Positions 36,194-44,043 of a DNA stretch of 64,000 nucleotides are shown piece by piece (positions within the stretch are counted from its first letter, which is position 1; each line of letters starts with the position of its first letter). The stretch is taken from assembly GCA_014860225.1 (NCBI GenBank), contig JACZKE010000009.1, positions 62,001 to 126,000 of the forward strand, read 5' to 3'. The position numbers were made by a program, and so were the translations under genes. Source of the DNA: Desulfuromonadales bacterium (lineage in GTDB: Bacteria; Desulfobacterota; Desulfuromonadia; Desulfuromonadales; BM103). The notes below the pieces were generated by a model that was not told the origin of the DNA, did not search any database, and saw nothing but the letters and a program-made list of their open reading frames with translations.

Positions 36194-37513
36194 ATGAACT
36201 GGAAAGCTGAGCGCCAGCCGCTCGTCATGATCATTGCCCTTTTCCTCGCCATCTATTATCTGCCGCTGGAGTGGCTGCAGCAGCAGATGCATCTGCCGCA
36301 AAGTCTGTGGGAAGCGCTGCATCTCGCCCGCTGGTACGCCCGGGAGCATGTGCTGCTCTGCCTGGTTCCCGCCTTTTTCATCGCCGGTGCGGTCGGAGTG
36401 TTCGTCAGCCAGGCAGCGGTGATGAAGTATCTGGGACCCAAAGCTCATAAAGGCGTGGCCTACGGCGTCGCCTCCGTGTCGGGAACGATCCTGGCGGTCT
36501 GCTCCTGCACTATCCTGCCGCTGTTTGCTGGTATCTACCGCATGGGTGCGGGCCTCGGTCCGGCCAGTGCTTTTCTTTATTCCGGTCCAGCCATCAACAT
36601 CCTGGCCATCGTCCTGACCGGCGCCGTACTCGGCCCCGAGATGGGAATCGCACGAGCGGCGGGCGCTATTGTCTTTGCCGTGGTCATCGGTCTGGCCATG
36701 CACTTCATCTTCCGCAGGGATGAGGCGGAGAAAATCGAGGCGGCCGCCGGCATGCCCGAGCCGGAGGTGAGCAGGCCTCTCTGGCAGAACGCTTTGTACT
36801 TCGGTTCGATGATCGGCATCCTGATCTTCGCCAACTGGGGAAGTCCAACAGGCGATACCGGTCTATGGGCGGTCATTTACACGGCGAAGTGGAACCTCAC
36901 CGCCTTCTTTGCCCTTGCCCTGGCGGCAATTCTGGTCGCCTGGTTCAACGTCGGCAAGTGGCGCATGCTCATTGTTGCTTCGCCGGTAATGGTGCTGGCT
37001 CTGGCTGTGCCGGATTATCCGCTGCTGCCCTTTGTCGTTGGAGCCCTTGGCCTCTCGACCCTGACCGCCACCAGCAAGGATGATGATGGGGAACTGCGTG
37101 AATGGTTTGCCACCAGCTGGGATTTCGCCAAAAAGATTCTGCCCCTGCTGCTAATCGGCGTGCTCATTGCCGGGGCGCTGCTCGGGCGTCCAGGCAACGA
37201 AGGGCTGATACCCTCAAGCTGGATCGCCGGACTGGTTGGGGGCAACTCCCTGTGGGCCAACCTGTTTGCCGCGGTGGTCGGTGCCTTCATGTATTTTGCC
37301 ACCTTGACCGAAGTGCCGATTCTGCAGGGACTGATCGGTGCCGGCATGGGCAAGGGCCCGGCGCTGGCCCTGCTGCTGGCGGGTCCGGCCTTGAGTCTGC
37401 CGAACATGCTGGTGATCCGCTCGGTGATGGGCACCAAGAAGACCGTGGTGTTTGTTGTGCTGGTGATCGTCATGGCAACGCTCTCCGGCCTGATTTACGG
37501 AGCACTGTTTTAA
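36194..37513 (+). CDS. Putative permease, ArsP/DUF318 family
   Basis: A 439-aa inner-membrane protein with about 8-10 hydrophobic segments. The conserved SGTILAVCSCTILPLFAGIY and LGPASAFLYSGPAINILAI are hallmarks of the permease family that includes the organoarsenical exporter ArsP. The Cys pair in CSC may bind arsenic. ATG 36194 has AGGG upstream. The context (arsR before; thioredoxin, CcdA after) supports metalloid export, but the substrate is not certain. Confidence 0.82.
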   Translation: MNWKAERQPLVMIIALFLAIYYLPLEWLQQQMHLPQSLWEALHLARWYAREHVLLCLVPAFFIAGAVGVFVSQAAVMKYLGPKAHKGVAYGVASVSGTILAVCSCTILPLFAGIYRMGAGLGPASAFLYSGPAINILAIVLTGAVLGPEMGIARAAGAIVFAVVIGLAMHFIFRRDEAEKIEAAAGMPEPEVSRPLWQNALYFGSMIGILIFANWGSPTGDTGLWAVIYTAKWNLTAFFALALAAILVAWFNVGKWRMLIVASPVMVLALAVPDYPLLPFVVGALGLSTLTATSKDDDGELREWFATSWDFAKKILPLLLIGVLIAGALLGRPGNEGLIPSSWIAGLVGGNSLWANLFAAVVGAFMYFATLTEVPILQGLIGAGMGKGPALALLLAGPALSLPNMLVIRSVMGTKKTVVFVVLVIVMATLSGLIYGALF

Positions 37514-37524
37514 CGACTGTTACA

Positions 37525-37577
37525 TGTAGGGGCGCCCCTTGCGGGTGCCTTGGGCAGGCGCAAGGCCTGCCCCTACA
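37525..37577. repeat. REP-like palindrome
   Basis: TGTAGGGGC...GCCCCTACA outer arms with inner CCCCTTGCG/CGCAAGG complementarity form an imperfect hairpin between the permease and the small thioredoxin gene. GTAGGGGC palindromes of this kind are dispersed in many bacterial genomes. Confidence 0.6.
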
Positions 37578-37606
37578 AAATCTGACCAAAACCACAGGAG
37601 GACGTG

Positions 37607-37855
37607 ATGAAAAAAATCCAGATACTTGGTACGGGCTGTAACAAGTGCAGCGAGCTGGAGAAGAATACCAGGGAAGCAGCCGTTGCTCTTGGTGAGGACG
37701 TGGCGATTGAAAAAGTCACGAACCTCAATGATATTATGAAATTTGGCTGCATGACGACGCCGGGGCTGGCCATCGATGGCCAGTTGGTCTCCCAGGGCAA
37801 GCTGCTCAAGCCGGACCAGGTCATGAAGCTGTTGAGGTTGGCAGGAGGAGAATAA
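37607..37855 (+). CDS. Small thioredoxin-fold protein (redox-active disulfide protein 2 type)
   Basis: An 82-aa cytoplasmic thioredoxin-like protein. IQILGTGCNKCSELEKNT carries the CxxC (CNKC, about residues 10-13), and MTTPGLAIDGQLVSQGKL has the cis-Pro. ATG 37607 has AGGAGG 5 bases upstream. It follows ArsP-like permeases in several metalloid operons. It could reduce the permease, the regulator or arsenic species; that is inferred. Confidence 0.85.
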   Translation: MKKIQILGTGCNKCSELEKNTREAAVALGEDVAIEKVTNLNDIMKFGCMTTPGLAIDGQLVSQGKLLKPDQVMKLLRLAGGE

Positions 37856-37857
37856 GC

Positions 37858-38280
37858 ATGAATGTGACATATTTTCGGTCCATCACGTCGCGCTGTATAG
37901 TCTTCGGTCTGGTTTTGTTGCTGGCGCTGAGTGCCTGCAATCAAGCGGAGTCGGTGACTATTGCCGAGAGCGGACCAACAACCGATCAGAATCTGCCCAG
38001 ACTGGTCGACGTCGGTGCCGACAAGTGCATCCCCTGCATCAAAATGGCGCCGATCCTCGATCAGTTGCGAGAGGATTACACCGGGCAGCTTGAGGTTGTG
38101 TTTGTCGACGTCTGGAAGTACCGGGACGAGGCGGCCAAATACCGTGTGCAGATGATTCCGACGCAGATTTTTTACGCTCCCGACGGCAGCGAGCTATATC
38201 GTCATACCGGTTTTTATGGTCGTGAGGATATTCTTGGCAAGTGGCGAGAACTCGGCTTCAATTTCAAGGACAAGATCTGA
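37858..38280 (+). CDS. Thioredoxin-fold lipoprotein
   Basis: A 140-aa exported protein. The signal ends in the lipobox ALSAC (about residue 26), so it is probably membrane-anchored in the periplasm. The thioredoxin site is GADKCIPCIKMAP (CIPC), and the cis-Pro loop is VQMIPTQIFY. It lies 2 bases after the small thioredoxin gene, and its TGA overlaps the ATG of the CcdA gene. CcdA likely keeps it reduced. Confidence 0.9.
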   Translation: MNVTYFRSITSRCIVFGLVLLLALSACNQAESVTIAESGPTTDQNLPRLVDVGADKCIPCIKMAPILDQLREDYTGQLEVVFVDVWKYRDEAAKYRVQMIPTQIFYAPDGSELYRHTGFYGREDILGKWRELGFNFKDKI

Positions 38281-38984
38281 TGATCGAACAACTCTTCACT
38301 GTTTTAAGCCAGGCCGTCAGTGGGGCTCCCGTGCTTGCCCTGAGTGCTGCTGCCGGCTGGGGGGTGTTGAGTATTCTGCTCTCCCCCTGCCATCTGGCCA
38401 GCATTCCGCTGATCGTCGGTTTTATCGACGGACAGGGGCAGATGAGCATCCGGCGGGCGTTTATCATTTCCAACCTGTTTGCCATTGGCATCCTGTGCTC
38501 CATTGCCCTGATCGGACTGCTCACCGCCTTGGCCGGGCGCATGCTGGGCGACCTAGGCCCCTGGGGCAACTGGCTGGTGGCCGGTATCTTTCTCCTCTTC
38601 GGCCTGCATCTGCTGGGGCTGGTGCCAATGCCCTGGTCGGGGCCGGGCCAGATCGGCATGCGGCGCAAGGGGTTGTGGGCGGCATTGTCACTCGGCCTGA
38701 TCTTCGGTATTGCACTCGGTCCCTGTACCTTTGCCTTTATGGGACCAGTGCTTGGCGTGGCCTTTGCTGAAGCAGCCAACAGCGTGTTCTACGCAGCGCT
38801 GCTGTTGCTGGCTTATGGACTGGGTCATTGTGCAGTGATTGTCTTTGCCGGTACCTTTACCGAAAAGGTCCAGCACTATCTCGACTGGAACGAAAAATCG
38901 AAAGGCGCCATCATCCTCAAGAAAATCTGCGGTATTCTTGTTATAGTCGCCGGCGTGTGGCTGATCTACACGGCACCGCTGTAA
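38280..38984 (+). CDS. ccdA: CcdA-type thiol-disulfide electron transporter
   Basis: A 234-aa six-helix membrane protein of the CcdA/DsbD-beta family. The two conserved half-sites are LLSPCHLASIP and IALGPCTFAFMGP, each with the redox Cys. It carries electrons from cytoplasmic thioredoxin to periplasmic partners, here probably the lipoprotein encoded just upstream (TGATG overlap). The start is ATG 38280. Confidence 0.9.
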   Translation: MIEQLFTVLSQAVSGAPVLALSAAAGWGVLSILLSPCHLASIPLIVGFIDGQGQMSIRRAFIISNLFAIGILCSIALIGLLTALAGRMLGDLGPWGNWLVAGIFLLFGLHLLGLVPMPWSGPGQIGMRRKGLWAALSLGLIFGIALGPCTFAFMGPVLGVAFAEAANSVFYAALLLLAYGLGHCAVIVFAGTFTEKVQHYLDWNEKSKGAIILKKICGILVIVAGVWLIYTAPL

Positions 38985-39020
38985 AGGCTTGAAGAGCAGG
39001 ATAAACACGGGAAGGCAATC

Positions 39021-39245
39021 ATGAATGGCAAGAAAGGCTTCATTCTCTGCGACTGTCAGGGAACCTGCCCAAGCTTCACCAAAATGGACATCTCCGGTGT
39101 CCTCTCCGACGTGCGCAACCCCTATAACTGTGTCGTCGAGTGCAGCACCTGCGGGCGGCTCTGTCCGTCGGAGTCGATCAGTTTTCCCGACCAGAAGGCG
39201 TTTACCGGGATTATCGGAACACTGATCGAAGAGTACAGACGATAG
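39021..39245 (+). CDS. Small Cys-rich iron-sulfur-like protein
   Basis: A 74-aa protein with seven cysteines in two groups: FILCDCQGTCPSF near the N-terminus and NCVVECSTCGRLCPS near residues 36-50. The first group resembles the start of HdrA/QmoA-type proteins (short hydrophobic strand, then CxC), and the second looks like a ferredoxin half-site. It may bind one FeS cluster or metalloid. AAGG lies upstream. It ends the ArsR-permease-CcdA operon. I do not recognise a named family. Confidence 0.7.
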   Translation: MNGKKGFILCDCQGTCPSFTKMDISGVLSDVRNPYNCVVECSTCGRLCPSESISFPDQKAFTGIIGTLIEEYRR

Positions 39246-39305
39246 TTATCATTGAGCTCCACTGCCGGTCAGTGGGGCTTTTTTGCGGATATCAGGGAGA
39301 GGCCC

Positions 39306-40010
39306 ATGCAGCTCATCGTGGCCGAAAATGTGCACAAAACCTATCAGGTCGGAGAAGTCCAGATCAACGCCCTCAAAGGGGTGAGCTTCGCCATCGAGCC
39401 CGGTGCCTTCGTCTCCTTCGTCGGGCCGTCGGGGAGCGGCAAGACCACCCTGCTCAACCTCATCGGCTGCCTGGACAAGCCGAGCGAGGGGAAGCTGACG
39501 GTGGCCGGCGTTGATGTCTCCAGCCTCGACCGCCGGCAAGGTGCAGCCTTCCGGGGGGAGAAGCTCGGTTTCATCTTTCAGGACTTCAACCTGATCCCGG
39601 TTCTCACCGTCTACGAGAACATCGAGTACCCCCTGCTCATGGTCCAGGACGTTCCGGCACGGCAGCGCTCCGAGCGGGTCCTGGCGTTGCTGGAGGCGGT
39701 CGGCATGAGCGAGCAGAAGGACAAATTTCCAGGCCAGATTTCCGGCGGCCAGAAGCAGCGGGTGGCGGTGGCCAGGGCGCTGGTGACCAACCCGGCGCTG
39801 GTGCTGGCCGACGAGCCGACCGCGAACCTCGACCACGCCACCGCCTACCAGGTGATCGAGCTGATGAAGCGGATGCGCGACAGCTTCGGCACGACCTTCA
39901 TCTTCTCCACCCACGACCCGAAGATCGTCGGCGAGGCGGAGACCATTTTCACCCTGGAGGACGGCAGGCTGGTCGACACGCAGGTGAAGGGGGAGGTGAA
40001 CCATGGGTAA
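39306..40010 (+). CDS. LolD/MacB-type ABC transporter ATPase
   Basis: A 234-aa ABC ATPase starting MQLIVAENVHKTYQVGEV. Walker A GPSGSGKTTLLNLIG (about residues 40-54), signature SGGQKQRVAVARAL and Walker B LVLADEPTANLD. The LolD/MacB/FtsE subgroup pairs with FtsX-fold permeases, as here: the next gene starts inside this one (8-base overlap). GGGAGAGG precedes ATG 39306. From here to about 45.8 kb third codon positions are strongly G/C-rich. Confidence 0.93.
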   Translation: MQLIVAENVHKTYQVGEVQINALKGVSFAIEPGAFVSFVGPSGSGKTTLLNLIGCLDKPSEGKLTVAGVDVSSLDRRQGAAFRGEKLGFIFQDFNLIPVLTVYENIEYPLLMVQDVPARQRSERVLALLEAVGMSEQKDKFPGQISGGQKQRVAVARALVTNPALVLADEPTANLDHATAYQVIELMKRMRDSFGTTFIFSTHDPKIVGEAETIFTLEDGRLVDTQVKGEVNHG

Positions 40011-41241
40011 ACTGCTGAAGATCGCCGTGCGCAACCTGCTGCGCTACAAGCGGCGGACCCTGCTGACCACCTCGCTCATCACTCTCGGCGTCGTCTTCGT
40101 GCTGGTCTTCGTCTCGGTGACGGGTTCGTTCAAGAGACTGATGATCGCCCAGAACACCGACTCCATGCTCGGCCATCTGCAGGTGCACCGCAAGGGGTAC
40201 GTCGCCTCCATCGACAACCTCCCCCTGAACCTCAACCTCAAGGCCGGAGCCATCGGCCGGCTCGAAAAGGTGCTGGACGCTCAGTCCGAAATCGCCGCAT
40301 ACTCGCCGCGGATCAAGTTCGGAGCCATGTTCAGCACCTTCGTTGAGACGACCAACATCCGCCTGAACGGCATCGATCCCGAGAGGGAATTCCAGACCGT
40401 CTCCCTTCTCCCTGGCCGGGTTCTCGAAGGTGACAAGACTCTGGCGCGGGGGGATATCTGGATTCCGGAACTGCTTGCCCGGGGGATGAAGGTGAAAATC
40501 GGTGATACCGTGGTCATCGTCGCCACCAACCAGGACGGCTCGGTCAACGGCAAGCAGTTCAAGGTCGCCGGCGTCCTTGAAAGTGTCTCCGGACCGGGAG
40601 GGCGGGACGGCTACATCACCATCGAGGATGCCGCCGAGGTACTGCGGATGGAGGGGATGGAGATCAGCGAGGTCGCTATCAGGCTGCACGATTTCGGCCG
40701 ACTCGGCGTCGTGAGCGAACGACTCACTGGCCTTCTCGAACAGGAGCTGAATCAGCAAGAGAAGCCGATCTTCGAGCTGCATACCTGGGAGAAGCTCTCC
40801 CCCTTTTACAACATCGCCCGGATGATCGATGTCATGACATTCTTCATGAAGCTTATGCTCATCGCCATCGTATTGGTGAGCATCATGAACGTGATGATCA
40901 TGGCCGTTTATGAACGGATTCGGGAAATCGGCACCATCGCCGCCATCGGCACGCCACCCGGCCGCATACTGTCCCTGTTTCTGCTCGAAGGGCTGAGCCT
41001 CGGCGTCGCCGGCGCGATACTGGGCAATATAGTCGGCGCCCTTATCATCTTCGTGCTCAATGCTTCACACATCACCTACGACTTCGGCCGGCAGAAGGAC
41101 CTGCTGCTGCAGGTGAGCCTCGATCCGGTCGACGTCTTCGTGCTGTCGGTCATCGTGATCATCATCGCCGTCGTCGCCAGCCTGCAACCGGCCTTCAAGG
41201 CTTCGAGGATGGAGCCGATCAAGGCACTGCGACACGTGTAG
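40003..41241 (+). CDS. FtsX/MacB/LolE-family ABC transporter permease
   Basis: A 412-aa permease with one N-terminal transmembrane helix (about residues 17-40), a large periplasmic domain (about 45-270) and three C-terminal helices (MLIAIVLVSIMNVMIMAVYERIREIGTIAAIG; LFLLEGLSLGVAGAILGNIVGAL; LSVIVIIIAVVASLQPAFKASR). This is the mechanotransmission topology of LolCE and MacB. With LolA-like and barrel neighbours, lipoprotein or envelope-molecule extraction is a fair guess. Confidence 0.88.
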   Translation: MGKLLKIAVRNLLRYKRRTLLTTSLITLGVVFVLVFVSVTGSFKRLMIAQNTDSMLGHLQVHRKGYVASIDNLPLNLNLKAGAIGRLEKVLDAQSEIAAYSPRIKFGAMFSTFVETTNIRLNGIDPEREFQTVSLLPGRVLEGDKTLARGDIWIPELLARGMKVKIGDTVVIVATNQDGSVNGKQFKVAGVLESVSGPGGRDGYITIEDAAEVLRMEGMEISEVAIRLHDFGRLGVVSERLTGLLEQELNQQEKPIFELHTWEKLSPFYNIARMIDVMTFFMKLMLIAIVLVSIMNVMIMAVYERIREIGTIAAIGTPPGRILSLFLLEGLSLGVAGAILGNIVGALIIFVLNASHITYDFGRQKDLLLQVSLDPVDVFVLSVIVIIIAVVASLQPAFKASRMEPIKALRHV

Positions 41242-41466
41242 CCGATGGTTTAAGAACAGCAAATCGCAACTATTCAGCGTAATCGGAAGCAGAAAAATTC
41301 TCTAACAAGGATACAGTGGATATACTCGAGAATATGGAGAAGTTTTCTAATGCCCTTATCCACTGCATCCCCTTCATCCCTGTAAATTCGGTTTTCGATT
41401 ATTTTAGGGCACACATGCATCGAACCGACACCTCAGAAACCAGAGGTGAACATAAGGAGATTCGTG
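41242..41466. other. Intergenic region with dispersed repeat
   Basis: 225 bases. ATCCCCTTCATCCCTGTAAATT (41367-41388, written as two parts ATCCCCTTCATCC and CTGTAAATT) recurs at 42703-42724 with one difference. AAGGAG before the next gene is its ribosome site. No clear promoter was seen. Confidence 0.5.
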
Positions 41467-41856
41467 ATGAAAAAGTCCATCGGTATTTTTCTGGCTCTGG
41501 TGCTTATGGTTTTCTTCACATTCACAGCTTTTGCCGCCGATCCGGCGAAGATCGCCGTGGCCGCCGAAGGTAACACGCCATCTGCCCAGGTCAGCGCCGT
41601 CGCGGCGCGCTGCCCGTATTTCCTGCTGTTCGACGGTCAGGGAACGTTGGTCGAAGTCTTGGCTAATCCGCATAGAGATGCGTCGGGTGGAGCTGGGTCA
41701 AAGGCTGTCCAATTCCTCGCCGGCAAGGGTGTGACTGACGTTATTGCCGGGGCCTTCGGCCCGAAAATGGTCGGTGCCTTGCAGGCTGAAGGGATGCGTT
41801 ATCTGGAATTCAAGGGGAGCGCCGCCGATGCCGTGAAGCAGGCTTTGAAGAAATAG
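41467..41856 (+). CDS. Secreted NifX/NafY-like (dinitrogenase iron-molybdenum cofactor) domain protein
   Basis: A 129-aa protein. The signal peptide is about residues 1-22 (MKKSIGIFLALVLMVFFTF... ending TAFA). The rest is a NifX/NafY-type fold: KIAVAAEGNTPSAQVSAVAARCPYFLLFD, HRDASGGAGSKAVQFLAGKGVTDVIAGAFGPKMVGAL. Cytoplasmic relatives carry FeMo-co precursors, but no nitrogenase genes are here and this copy is exported, so another metal-cluster or redox role is likely. ATG 41467 has AAGGAG upstream; it lies 9 bases before the LolA-like gene. Confidence 0.82.
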   Translation: MKKSIGIFLALVLMVFFTFTAFAADPAKIAVAAEGNTPSAQVSAVAARCPYFLLFDGQGTLVEVLANPHRDASGGAGSKAVQFLAGKGVTDVIAGAFGPKMVGALQAEGMRYLEFKGSAADAVKQALKK

Positions 41857-41865
41857 GGGGAGCAG

Positions 41866-42600
41866 ATGCGTAAAGTCATCAACCTGGTCCTGGCCATCGT
41901 CCTCTTCTTCCCCCTCCCGGCCCACGCCCTGGATGGGGAAGCGCTGCTGCGGCAGATCGACCGCAATCTCAATCCCGAATCGTACGAGTCCTACCGCAAG
42001 CTCATCAACATCGAGCCCGATGGCCGGACGAAGGAGTACGTCCTGTTCAGCGTGAAGAAGGGGTTCGACAAGGTGGCGGCCCTGTTCATTTCACCGGCGA
42101 GCGAAAAGGGACGCTCCACTCTGCGTCTCGGTGAGAACATGTGGCTCTACATTCCGGGGATCGGCAAGCCGATCCGCATCACCAGCCTGCAGTCGGTGGT
42201 CGGCGGTGTCTTTAACAACAGCGACATCCTGCAACTCGATTATGCGGCCGAATACAGCGTGGAGAGGGTGGAGGAGGCGGGTGACCAATACCTGCTGCAC
42301 CTCAAGGCAAAGACGAAGACGGTCGCCTATGACCGCATCCGGTTGTGGGCGGACCAGAAAAAACTGTTGCCGACCCGCATTGAATGCCTCACCGAGGCAG
42401 ACATGCTGATCAAAACCATCCACTTCAAGGAGATCAAGGATTTCGGTGGCGGCATCGTCCGGCCCTCGGTGATCGAAACCGACAGCCCTCTCTACCAGGG
42501 GTACCGCTCGGTGATGATCTTCGCCGGGATAAAGGAGAGAACGTTGACAGACGAGGTCTTTACACAGACCTTCATGCCGAATCTGGAGTCCTTGCGATAA
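41866..42600 (+). CDS. LolA-like outer-membrane lipoprotein-sorting family protein
   Basis: A 244-aa periplasmic protein with a signal peptide (MRKVINLVLAIVLFFPLPAHA). The body (YESYRKLINIEPDGRTKEYVLF, ENMWLYIPGIGKPIRI, VGGVFNNSDILQLDYAAEY, DRIRLWADQKKLLPTRIEC) fits the large family annotated as outer membrane lipoprotein-sorting proteins, related in fold to LolA. GGGGGAG precedes the ATG. The neighbouring FtsX/LolD pair and outer-membrane barrel suggest a dedicated trans-envelope shuttle. Confidence 0.85.
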   Translation: MRKVINLVLAIVLFFPLPAHALDGEALLRQIDRNLNPESYESYRKLINIEPDGRTKEYVLFSVKKGFDKVAALFISPASEKGRSTLRLGENMWLYIPGIGKPIRITSLQSVVGGVFNNSDILQLDYAAEYSVERVEEAGDQYLLHLKAKTKTVAYDRIRLWADQKKLLPTRIECLTEADMLIKTIHFKEIKDFGGGIVRPSVIETDSPLYQGYRSVMIFAGIKERTLTDEVFTQTFMPNLESLR

Positions 42601-42630
42601 GCAGAAATACAACTCAAAACCAATTCGAAT

Positions 42631-42724
42631 CAACAGGGATAAAGAGGATGTAGGGGATGAACAGGATAAGACGCCATAAACAAGATCGTTCTTATCGCTT
42701 TTATCCCCTTCATCTCTGTAAATT
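42631..42724. repeat. Dispersed repeat covering the start of the barrel gene
   Basis: The left arm has GGGATGAACAGGATAAG-like sequence and the right arm ATCCCCTTCATCTCTGTAAATT-like sequence (42703-42724). The right arm matches 41367-41388 at 21 of 22 bases. The arms are roughly inverted. The barrel gene ATG (42657) lies in the left arm. Confidence 0.6.
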
Positions 42725-44018
42725 AAAAGTTTGCTTCTGGCTTTTGACCTTAGCCTTCCGGCTCGTCAGTACCTGCGCCCAAGCCGAGGAATTCAGTTTC
42801 GACGTCGCCGAGTTCGAGAAAAAGCCCTACCATCTCGGCGGCTACGCAGAGGTGCGGCCGGTGCTGTTCGGTCTCGGCCGCGATGCCGCCCTCTATCGTC
42901 TGCGCTTTTACGATCGTGACGAGGGGCAGACAACGCCCGAATACAACGGCAAGCTGCAGATCGAGGGGAGCCTGGAAAAGGGGATCGGCCGGGCTTTTGT
43001 TCGCATCAACAGCGACTACCAAAACTCTTACCGGGGTGAGACCTTCCGGACGACCTTCTATGACGGCTACTTTTCGCTCAAACCCTCCCCGAGCCTGACC
43101 CTGGAGGCGGGAAAGAAGAGCCTGCGCTGGGGGACGGGGTATGCCTGGAATCCCGTCGCCTTCTTCGACCGACCGAAGGACCCGGATGATCCCGAGCTGA
43201 ATCTGGAAGGGTTCATCCTCACCTCGGTCTCCTGGATCAAGAGTTTTGACGGCCCGTTGCGAACCCTTTCCCTGACGCCGGTACTGCTTCCCGTCTATGA
43301 CGAGATCAATGACGACTTCGGTGAACCCGATCACCTCAACGCTGGCGGCAGGCTCTACGCTCTGCTTTACGACACCGATATCGACCTGCTATTCTTGGCC
43401 GGGGGCAGTCGGCCCAACCGCTACGGCTTCGACTTCGCCCGCAATCTCACCTCCAACTTCGAAGTGCATGGCGAATTCGCTTATCTCCGCAACGTCCGCA
43501 AACGGGTCATCGATGCCGAGGGCGTCATCACCGAAAAAGAATCGGATACGCAAAGCTATCTGGTTGGCATCCGCTACCTGAGCGAAGCCGAAACGACCTG
43601 GATTGCCGAGTATTATCACAACGGAGCTGGCTACAGCCGTGATGTGGTGCGAGATTTCTTCAAATTCGTCAACCGGGGTTACGACGAATTTGTCGCCACT
43701 GGCGATGCCAGCCTGTTGCGCCAGGCCGAAAACCTGGGTCAAGGAGCCTATACGGGAATGAACCCGATGCGCGATTATCTGTACCTGCGGGCGAGCCAGA
43801 AAGAGCCCTTCGATATCCTCTATCTGACGCCCGCCGTGACGACGATCTTCAACCTGATTGACCGCAGCTTTTCACTCTCGCCGGAAATCCTCTATACAGC
43901 TGTCACCAACCTGGAACTGAGGCTCAAGGGGACGGTTCTGCAAGGAGAGCGAGGCAGCGAATACGGCGAAAAACAGAACGACTGGCGGCTGGAAATTCGT
44001 CTCAGATATTATTTCTGA
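42657..44018 (+). CDS. Outer-membrane beta-barrel protein
   Basis: A 453-aa protein ending in the outer-membrane signature LEIRLRYYF (terminal Phe). Alternating polar/aromatic strands run through the body (YDGYFSLKPSPSLTLEAG, RVFGVHGEFAYL-like pieces, TWIAEYYHNGAGYSRD). The signal peptide has an unusually long basic start (about 25 residues) and then LLTLAFRLVSTCAQAEE. That extension is encoded by a dispersed repeat. The barrel follows the LolA-like gene and probably serves the same system. The ligand is unknown. Confidence 0.75.
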   Translation: MNRIRRHKQDRSYRFYPLHLCKLKVCFWLLTLAFRLVSTCAQAEEFSFDVAEFEKKPYHLGGYAEVRPVLFGLGRDAALYRLRFYDRDEGQTTPEYNGKLQIEGSLEKGIGRAFVRINSDYQNSYRGETFRTTFYDGYFSLKPSPSLTLEAGKKSLRWGTGYAWNPVAFFDRPKDPDDPELNLEGFILTSVSWIKSFDGPLRTLSLTPVLLPVYDEINDDFGEPDHLNAGGRLYALLYDTDIDLLFLAGGSRPNRYGFDFARNLTSNFEVHGEFAYLRNVRKRVIDAEGVITEKESDTQSYLVGIRYLSEAETTWIAEYYHNGAGYSRDVVRDFFKFVNRGYDEFVATGDASLLRQAENLGQGAYTGMNPMRDYLYLRASQKEPFDILYLTPAVTTIFNLIDRSFSLSPEILYTAVTNLELRLKGTVLQGERGSEYGEKQNDWRLEIRLRYYF

Positions 44019-44043
44019 GGCAACATGCAGGGGAGCTCAGCGT

